This document shows positions 18,725 to 27,938 of a DNA stretch of 64,000 nucleotides, one piece after another; positions within the stretch are counted from its first letter, which is position 1, and each line of letters opens with the position of its first letter. The translations under genes were made by a program, and so were the position numbers. The notes under the pieces are model-generated. The model ran no database searches. It worked only from the letters and a program-made list of their open reading frames with translations, and had not been told where the DNA came from. Origin of the DNA: Saltatorellus ferox (GTDB lineage: Bacteria > Planctomycetota > UBA1135 > GCA-002686595); contig CP036434.1 in assembly GCA_007751475.1 (NCBI GenBank), forward strand, positions 4,655,524 through 4,719,523, read 5' to 3'.

Positions 18725-21700
18725 GTGCGCACCGCCCTGTTCACCACCGAACTCGAAGTCTGTTTCGATGATTTTCTCCGTGAACGAGGCCGGGCCCTCG
18801 CGACCACGGGGAGGCTGGATCGGCTGAGTCCCACCGAGATGGGCTTCATCGGCCAGTTCGAAGGGTCCGACGGGAGCTTCGTCATCGAGGTGGTCATCGA
18901 GGGGCCCGGCTCGCCGGGGTCGTGCAGCTGCCCGACGTGCAAGAAGGACGGGATCTGCGCCCACATCTGGGCCGCGGCGATCCTGCTCAACGACCTGAGG
19001 AGCCTCCAGGACGTGCCGATTCGGAAGTCGCTGGAGAAACGGTCCCTGAAGCGACTTCAGGCTCTGCGGGGCAAGTTTCAGCGCAAGGCACTGACCGCCT
19101 GGGACCTCGCCGAGTCGGAGTCGTCGCAGCTGGTCTTCGTCCTCGACGCCGATGAGTGCAAGGATCCGGCCCTCGCCAAGGTCTTCGTCCAGCGGAAGTC
19201 CATCACCGCCAACGGCACCTGGTCCACCGGCAAGCCGGTCGACCTCGCGTACTTCGACTTCGAGGACCTCCAGAGCGACTCCGACCGGCAGCTGCTCGGG
19301 CTGCTCGGCTACGGGCCCAATCGCTTCGGTGGCGGCTCGGCGCGCAACTGGCAGCTCGGCAAGGACGAACACCAGCTGTCAGCGTTCCAGGCCAGCGAGA
19401 TCCTGCCCATGATGGCGCGGGAAGGGCGGCTGGAGCTGCGCGGGCGGCGGGCCGGCGGCGGCACCACGCCGCTGGCCTGGGACGAGGGAGACGCGTACTC
19501 CATTCGACTGCTCGGCGAGCTGTCGGCACCCGACGATCCGCCGCTCCTCTTCGTCAACGGCGCGCTCGTTCGAGGGGACGAAGAACGATCGCACCGTGAC
19601 ATCCATGCGATCCTCCCCGGCGGGCTCGCCGTCCTCGACGACCGCCTCGTTCGCATCGGCCCCGAGGCCGCCGCGCCGATGCTCGGCGACCTCGTCCAGG
19701 AAGGCACCATCGGCATCGGCGAGGAAGCGCTCGACGAGTTCCGGCGTCTGATGGGTGCGCTGCCTGCGGGCGTCTGGGCGCCGGCCGGGAGCGACGCTTC
19801 GGCAGCGTCCACGGAAGGCAAGCCCGCGGAGGACGAGGAACTCGATGCGTTCGAAGGCCCGACGCCGGAACTCAGCGTTCAGGTCACGGGAAGCCGCTCC
19901 GACGCTCGGCTCGAGTGTGACATCTTCTTCGACTACGGCCCGGGGATGCGCGTCTCCCCCGACAGCCGCGTGATCACGATGAAGTGCAGCGAGACCGGTG
20001 CGATGATCGCGCGCGAGCTCCCGCTCGAAGCGGCCAGGCTCGCGGAGTACCTGGAAGCTGGCGGTCGCCGCACGCGCGTTCACCGCGAACTCGGCCAGGA
20101 CGGCAACATCGCCGCGAAACAGTTCCCGATCGTCGTGAAGGAGCTGCTCGATCGAGGCTGGCGCGTTCTGGCGAACAAGAAGCCGATCCGGCGCGCGGGT
20201 GAGTTCTCCATCTCCGTCCGCTCCGGCATGGACTGGTTCGACGTCGAAGGCGGCATCCAGTTCGACGGCGTCACCGCGTCGTTCCCCGAGCTGCTCGCGG
20301 CGGCGAAGAGTGGGGAGCGCACGGTGGAACTCGGGGACGGCAGCAGCGGGATGATCCCGGAGAACTGGCTGGAGAGCTGGGGGCTGCTCGGCGTCGGCCG
20401 GAAAGAAGGCGATGCTCTCCGCTTCCAGCGTAACCAGGGCTGGCTGCTGGATGCGCTCCTTGCCGAGCGCACGCTCGAGCGCTCGGACGAGGCGTTCGAC
20501 GGCTACCGCGAGAAGCTCGCGAAGTTCAAGAAGATCAAGCCGGTGAAGGAGCCCGCCGGGTTCCAGGGTGAACTCCGCCCCTACCAGCGTGACGCCCTGG
20601 GCTGGTTCGGCTTCCTCGGCGAACTGGGGCTCGGCGGCTGCCTCGCGGACGACATGGGGCTCGGCAAGACCGTCCAGGTGCTGGCGCACCTGGAGGCTCG
20701 GAGGAAACGCAAGCTGGGCAAGGACGAGGAGCGGCGGCCCTCGATCGTCGTCGCGCCGCGCTCGCTCGTGTTCAACTGGATCCAGGAGGCCGCGCGGTTC
20801 GCGCCGAAGCTGAAGGTCCTCGACTACACGGGAAGCGGCCGCCAGGCACGGCTGGCGGCCGAGGGCCCCGTCGACCTGCTGGTGACGACCTACGGCTCGC
20901 TTCGGCGCGACGCCGTGGACCTCGCCGAGACGCAATTCGATCACGTCATCCTCGACGAGGCGACCGCCATCAAGAACGCGCAGAGTCAGTCGGCGAAAGC
21001 CGCGCGGCTCCTGCGCGGAGACCACCGGTTGGCCCTCACCGGAACGCCGGTCGAGAACCACCTGCACGAACTCTGGAGCCTCTTCGAGTTCCTGAACCCC
21101 GGGATGCTGGGCCGCTCCAGCGCGTTCCGCGAGTTCGCCGAGCGCAAGGTGGACGGCACGGACTCCGTCGACGTCAGCGATATCGGCCGCGCGATCCGGC
21201 CGTTCTTCCTGAGGCGGACCAAGGACGAGGTGCTCACCGAGCTCCCCGCCAAGAGCGAGCAGATACTCACCGTGGAGCTCTCGAAGAAGGACCGCAAGCG
21301 CTACGACGACCTCAAAGAGCACTTCCGCAAGGAGCTGCTCGGCAAGGACGAGGGCGCAGGCGCTCTGGAAGTCGACAAGCTCAACGTCCTGACGGCGCTG
21401 CTGCGCCTGCGGCAGGCCGCGTGCCATCCGGGACTGATCGACGAGAAGCTCGGCAGCGAGGATAGCGCCAAGCTGGAAGCGCTGATCCCGCGCCTGGAGG
21501 AGCTCGCCGCGGAGGGTCACAAGGTCCTCGTCTTCTCCCAGTTCACGTCGTTCCTGAAGATCGTCAGGCGCCGGCTCGAAGCGCTGCGGATCCCGTTCGA
21601 GTACCTCGACGGCCAGACGCGCAAGCGCCAGGAGCGAGTGGAGCGCTTCCAGTCCGACCCCCACACGCCGATCTTCCTGATCAGCCTCAAGGCGGGCGGG

Positions 21701-21970
21701 CACGGGCTCAACCTGACGGCTTCGGACTACGTCTTCATTCTCGATCCGTGGTGGAACCCGGCCGTCGAGGCCCAGGCCATCGACCGGGCGCACCGGATGG
21801 GGCAGACGCGATCGGTGTTCGCTTACCGTCTCATCGCCAAGGACACGGTCGAGGAGCGGGTGATGGAACTCCAGGCGAAGAAGCGGGACCTCGCGGACCA
21901 GCTCTTCCAGGGCGGGAAGGGCGTGCTCAAGAGCCTGACTCGGGACGACCTCGAAGCGCTGCTCTCCTGA
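18725..21970 (+). CDS. SWIM-zinc-finger SNF2 family DEAD/DEAH-like helicase
   Basis: Predicted DNA-dependent ATPase that remodels protein-DNA complexes. 1081 residues from a GTG at 18725, the first start that includes the complete N-terminal domain. A SWIM zinc finger (C67-S-C69 ... C78-A-H80) lies in the first 90 residues, as in many bacterial SNF2 proteins. A long middle region without a recognised domain runs to about residue 600. The ATPase core has LRPYQRDALGWFGFL (Q-region), DDMGLGKT (motif I, near 645), ILDEATAIKN (motif II as DEAT rather than DEAH), ALTGTPVENHLHELWSLFEF (motif III), VFSQFTSFLKI, and HRMGQTRSVFAYRLIAKDTVEERV (motif VI). Conserved residues are intact, so it should be active. 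It lies directly downstream of the giant palindrome. Confidence 0.93.
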   Translation: MRTALFTTELEVCFDDFLRERGRALATTGRLDRLSPTEMGFIGQFEGSDGSFVIEVVIEGPGSPGSCSCPTCKKDGICAHIWAAAILLNDLRSLQDVPIRKSLEKRSLKRLQALRGKFQRKALTAWDLAESESSQLVFVLDADECKDPALAKVFVQRKSITANGTWSTGKPVDLAYFDFEDLQSDSDRQLLGLLGYGPNRFGGGSARNWQLGKDEHQLSAFQASEILPMMAREGRLELRGRRAGGGTTPLAWDEGDAYSIRLLGELSAPDDPPLLFVNGALVRGDEERSHRDIHAILPGGLAVLDDRLVRIGPEAAAPMLGDLVQEGTIGIGEEALDEFRRLMGALPAGVWAPAGSDASAASTEGKPAEDEELDAFEGPTPELSVQVTGSRSDARLECDIFFDYGPGMRVSPDSRVITMKCSETGAMIARELPLEAARLAEYLEAGGRRTRVHRELGQDGNIAAKQFPIVVKELLDRGWRVLANKKPIRRAGEFSISVRSGMDWFDVEGGIQFDGVTASFPELLAAAKSGERTVELGDGSSGMIPENWLESWGLLGVGRKEGDALRFQRNQGWLLDALLAERTLERSDEAFDGYREKLAKFKKIKPVKEPAGFQGELRPYQRDALGWFGFLGELGLGGCLADDMGLGKTVQVLAHLEARRKRKLGKDEERRPSIVVAPRSLVFNWIQEAARFAPKLKVLDYTGSGRQARLAAEGPVDLLVTTYGSLRRDAVDLAETQFDHVILDEATAIKNAQSQSAKAARLLRGDHRLALTGTPVENHLHELWSLFEFLNPGMLGRSSAFREFAERKVDGTDSVDVSDIGRAIRPFFLRRTKDEVLTELPAKSEQILTVELSKKDRKRYDDLKEHFRKELLGKDEGAGALEVDKLNVLTALLRLRQAACHPGLIDEKLGSEDSAKLEALIPRLEELAAEGHKVLVFSQFTSFLKIVRRRLEALRIPFEYLDGQTRKRQERVERFQSDPHTPIFLISLKAGGHGLNLTASDYVFILDPWWNPAVEAQAIDRAHRMGQTRSVFAYRLIAKDTVEERVMELQAKKRDLADQLFQGGKGVLKSLTRDDLEALLS

Positions 21971-21998
21971 TCGCGCGGAGGACCGGGGCGGCCAAATC

Positions 21999-22077
21999 GG
22001 CAGCGGACTGAACGGGGCGGCAAAGCCGCTGCCAGTTCGGCAGCGGGGTCGCCGTCTGACCCGCCTGGCAGGGTCAG
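21999..22077 (+). terminator. Double hairpin between the helicase gene and groEL1
   Basis: Positions 22026-22033 pair perfectly with 22039-22046 (8-bp stem, 5-base loop). The identical arm at 21999-22006 can compete for the same partner. A second hairpin, 22056-22062 with 22071-22077, follows. There is no T-run, so this would be a weak or Rho-assisted terminator, or a structured leader element if transcription starts upstream. Confidence 0.4.
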
Positions 22078-22138
22078 GAAGCACGCTCCCAGGGCCTCTG
22101 AAGCCCTTTCGAGCCCCACCAGCCCCCTTCCCTGGCAT

Positions 22139-22156
22139 CTCGGCACGCCCTTTGCT
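22139..22156 (+). promoter_or_regulatory. Sigma-54-like -24/-12 promoter upstream of groEL1
   Basis: The sequence has GGCACG at 22142-22147 and TTGC at 22152-22155. The invariant GG (22142) and GC (22154) are exactly 12 bases apart, as in the sigma-54 consensus TGGCACG-N4-TTGCW; only the base before GG differs. Transcription would start near 22167, about 95 bases before the groEL1 start codon. No CIRCE inverted repeat was found here. A chance match cannot be excluded. Confidence 0.45.
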
Positions 22157-22262
22157 TCGGGACGGGCTCGCACACCGCGGTGGCCGCCAGCTGGCGCTGC
22201 CGCGTTCTCATCGTTTCTCCCCCACTCTTCGAACGACTCCTCTCTACAGAGTCACGCATCCC

Positions 22263-23927
<1,665 letters not shown>

Positions 23928-23930
23928 GAG

Positions 23931-23999
23931 CCCCTTCCCCACCCAACCCACTCCCTTCCTCACCCTACCGAACACAACCCCCAACCCACCCACACGACC
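23931..23999 (+). promoter_or_regulatory. C-rich, G-poor leader before groEL2
   Basis: Only two G residues occur in these 69 bases, in a genome region where G is about a third of bases. The stretch is mostly C, A and T with many CC and YC steps, and no Shine-Dalgarno precedes the groEL2 ATG. Two readings fit: an unstructured ribosome-loading region, or a Rho-utilisation-like segment that could lower expression of groEL2 relative to groEL1. The composition is seen directly; the function is inferred. Confidence 0.4.
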
Positions 24000-25601
<1,602 letters not shown>

Positions 25602-25635
25602 CCCCTTCCTGACTGAAGATCTGATCCGAAGTGAT

Positions 25636-25671
25636 GGGGGCGACGGAGCGATGACCCGCTCCGCCGCCCCC
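25636..25671 (+). terminator. Strong hairpin after groEL2
   Basis: A 15-bp stem (25636-25650 with 25657-25671, one mismatch) closes a 6-base loop, 34 bases after the groEL2 stop codon. It is very GC-rich but is not followed by a T-run. It probably separates groEL transcription from dnaJ-grpE, either as a terminator or as an RNA-stabilising 3' end. Confidence 0.55.
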
Positions 25672-25714
25672 TGACCGTCCGACCGCGCGCCAGACCACCC
25701 GCGAGCCGAAATCG

Positions 25715-26851
25715 ATGAGCCAGAAACGCGACTACTACGAGGTCCTGGGTGTGCCCAGGGATGCGGCGCAGGCCGACATCAAGAAGGCCTATCGCAAGCT
25801 CGCCATGAAGTACCACCCGGACCAAAATCCGGGGGACGCGGAGGCGGAGAAGAAGTTCAAGGAGGCCGCCGAGGCCTACGACATCGTCTCCGACCCGGCG
25901 AAGCGTCAGCGCTACGACCAGTTCGGGCACCAGGCGTTCGCCCAGGGCGCGGGCGGCGGTGGCGCCGGAGGCTTCACCAACGTCGAGGACATCTTCTCGG
26001 CCTTCGGGGACATCTTCGGCGGCGCGGGCGGCGCGTTCGGCAACATGTTCGGCGGCGGCGGAGGGCGACGCTCGCGCGGCCCCGCCCGCGGTCGAGACCT
26101 GCGAATCGTGCTCGATCTCACGCTGGAGGAGATCGACGAGGGCGTCACGAAGACCGTCGCGCTCAAGCGGATGGAGTCCTGCGAGACGTGCTCCGGCTCG
26201 GGCGCCAGGCCCGGCACCGGCAAGACGACCTGCTCCACCTGCGCGGGCCGCGGCCAGGTTTCACGGAGCGCCGGCTTCTTCCAGATGGCGTCCCCCTGCC
26301 CCACCTGCCGCGGCGCGGGCGAGGTGATCGAGTCGCCGTGCCAGACGTGCTCCGGTAGCGGCGGAGTGCAATCACGCACGGAGATCGAGATCCAGGTTCC
26401 GCCCGGCGTCGAGGAAGGCGTGCAGCTGCGCGTCACGGGCGAGGGCGACGCGGGTCCCCAGGGGGCCCAGCGCGGCGACCTCTACTGCGTGATCCGCGAG
26501 AAAGAGCACAACGTATTCCAGCGCTCCGGGCCCGACGTGCTCATGGAGGTCCCGTTCTCCTTCCCCCAGCTGGCCCTCGGCGACAAGGTCGAGATCCCGA
26601 CCCTGCGCGGCAAGGTCGAGATGACGGTGCCGTCCGGAACCCAGAGCGGCAAGGTCTTCCGACTGCGGGGCCAGGGGCTTCCGCGCATGGAAGGACGCGG
26701 CAAGGGCGATCAGCTCGTCCGCGTGTTCTGCGAGATCCCCGAGAAGCTCACGGATCGCCAGAAGGAACTCCTCGAGGAGTTCCATGAGATCGACGGCGAA
26801 ACCAGCGGCAAGCGATCGTTCTTCGATCGCGTCACGGACTACTTCAAATAA
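25715..26851 (+). CDS. dnaJ: Chaperone protein DnaJ
   Basis: Hsp40 co-chaperone that delivers clients to DnaK and stimulates its ATPase. 378 residues with the complete class A layout. The J domain (residues 1-70) has the HPD triad in KYHPDQNPGD. A Gly/Phe-rich segment runs from about 75 to 125 (FGGGGGRRSRG). The zinc-binding region has all four CxxCxGxG motifs (CETCSGSG, CSTCAGRG, CPTCRGAG, CQTCSGSG) at about 150-215. The client-binding C-terminal domains include GDAGPQGAQRGDLYCVI and LRGQGLPRMEGRGKGDQLVRV. The ATG at 25715 gives the family start MSQKRDYYEVLGV. grpE follows after 5-44 bases depending on its start; dnaK is not in the window. Confidence 0.97.
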   Translation: MSQKRDYYEVLGVPRDAAQADIKKAYRKLAMKYHPDQNPGDAEAEKKFKEAAEAYDIVSDPAKRQRYDQFGHQAFAQGAGGGGAGGFTNVEDIFSAFGDIFGGAGGAFGNMFGGGGGRRSRGPARGRDLRIVLDLTLEEIDEGVTKTVALKRMESCETCSGSGARPGTGKTTCSTCAGRGQVSRSAGFFQMASPCPTCRGAGEVIESPCQTCSGSGGVQSRTEIEIQVPPGVEEGVQLRVTGEGDAGPQGAQRGDLYCVIREKEHNVFQRSGPDVLMEVPFSFPQLALGDKVEIPTLRGKVEMTVPSGTQSGKVFRLRGQGLPRMEGRGKGDQLVRVFCEIPEKLTDRQKELLEEFHEIDGETSGKRSFFDRVTDYFK

Positions 26852-26895
26852 TCCCCATGGCATTCGGCAGACGAAAGGTCAAGGAGACTGATGCA

Positions 26896-27510
26896 ATGAA
26901 CAGTACAACCGACAACGGCGACGTGACACCTGACGTGAACCAGGACGTGGACGGCGATCTTCGCGAGGACTTCGATCCTTCGGAGATGGACTCCAGCGAA
27001 GAGGGCCAAGCGGAGCTCAGCGAACTCGAGCAGGCGATCCGGGAGCGCGACGAGGCGAAAGCCCTCTGGCTGCGCGCCCAGGCCGACTACCAGAACCTGC
27101 GCCGCCGGACCCAGGCGGACATCGACGCGGCCGTGCTGCGGGCGAAGTCAGAGGTGCTCGGCGAGGCGGTGACGGTGCTCGACTACCTCGACATGGCGCT
27201 CGCGGCCGAGGTCACGAGCGACGATGCGAAGAACCTGAAGATCGGCGTCGAGATGACGCGCGGTCAGCTCCAGGGACTGTTCGATCGACTCAACATCAAG
27301 CCCATCGCGGCGGTGGGCATGTTCGATCCGGCGGTGCACCAGGCGCTGTCGACGGTCGAGACCGCCGAGCACGAGCCCGGCACCATCATGGAAGTGGTGC
27401 GCGGCGGCTGGCTCATGGGTGAAACGGTGCTGCGCTTCGCCCAGGTGCGAGTGGCGGCGGCGCCGGAAGGTCCGAAGGACGTCGAAGCTGAATCCGTCGA
27501 GGCGGAGTAG
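26896..27510 (+). CDS. grpE: Nucleotide exchange factor GrpE
   Basis: Releases ADP from DnaK in the Hsp70 cycle. 204 residues from the ATG at 26896, chosen because AAGGAG sits at 26881-26886, one of few clear ribosome-binding sites here; an in-frame ATG at 26857 would add 13 residues. The N-terminus is acidic and disordered. A long helix follows (LSELEQAIRERDEAKALWLRAQADYQNLRRRTQADIDAA region) with the conserved AxYQNxRRR pattern. The beta-wing domain has GVEMTRGQLQGLFDRLNIKPI, GMFDPAVHQALSTVE and IMEVVRGGWLMGETVLRFAQVRVA. It is the second gene of a dnaJ-grpE-fmdB unit. Confidence 0.93.
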   Translation: MNSTTDNGDVTPDVNQDVDGDLREDFDPSEMDSSEEGQAELSELEQAIRERDEAKALWLRAQADYQNLRRRTQADIDAAVLRAKSEVLGEAVTVLDYLDMALAAEVTSDDAKNLKIGVEMTRGQLQGLFDRLNIKPIAAVGMFDPAVHQALSTVETAEHEPGTIMEVVRGGWLMGETVLRFAQVRVAAAPEGPKDVEAESVEAE

Positions 27511-27514
27511 CGCG

Positions 27515-27823
27515 ATGCCGACCTACGACTATCGCTGCAACGCGTGCGGGCACGTGTTCGAAGAGTTCCAGATGATGAGCGAGCCCGAGCTCAAGAAGTG
27601 CCCCGAGTGCAAGAAGAACAAGCTGGAGCGCCTGATCGGCGGCGGCGCGGGCTTCCTGTTCAAGGGATCGGGGTACTACCTGACCGACTACCGCTCGAAG
27701 TCCTATTCGGAGGCGAAGAAGGCAGACAGCGGCTCGGGTGGTTCCGGTAGCGGCGATTCCGGTGGCGACACCAAGCCGAAGGAAAAGCCGAAAGAGAAGG
27801 AAAAGAAGGCCAAGCCGGACTGA
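27515..27823 (+). CDS. FmdB-type zinc-ribbon protein
   Basis: 102 residues. The first 60 form a single CxxC...CxxC zinc ribbon (YDYRCNACGHVFEEFQ ... KKCPECKKNKLERLIGGG), the FmdB/putative regulatory protein family. FLFKGSGYYLTDYRSKSY is the usual segment after the ribbon. The C-terminal 35 residues are Gly/Ser repeats and then Lys/Pro/Glu repeats, probably disordered. The ATG at 27515 starts five bases after the grpE stop and follows GGCGGAG, so it is probably translationally linked to grpE. The molecular role of this family is not established; linkage to chaperone genes is common. Confidence 0.88.
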   Translation: MPTYDYRCNACGHVFEEFQMMSEPELKKCPECKKNKLERLIGGGAGFLFKGSGYYLTDYRSKSYSEAKKADSGSGGSGSGDSGGDTKPKEKPKEKEKKAKPD

Positions 27824-27938
27824 TCGCGGGCCGCGACAGAAGAAGTCGACGAGATCCGGGCAAAGTTGGTCACGCTCTCGGGGCTCGGCACAGGAAAGGG
27901 GTTCTAGGATCTTACCCCTCCCTCGGACGCCGCACGCC

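Noticed and set aside
21971..22262. CIRCE (HrcA) operator upstream of groEL1
   Set aside because: No TTAGCACTC-N9-GAGTGCTAA-like inverted repeat is present in the interval.
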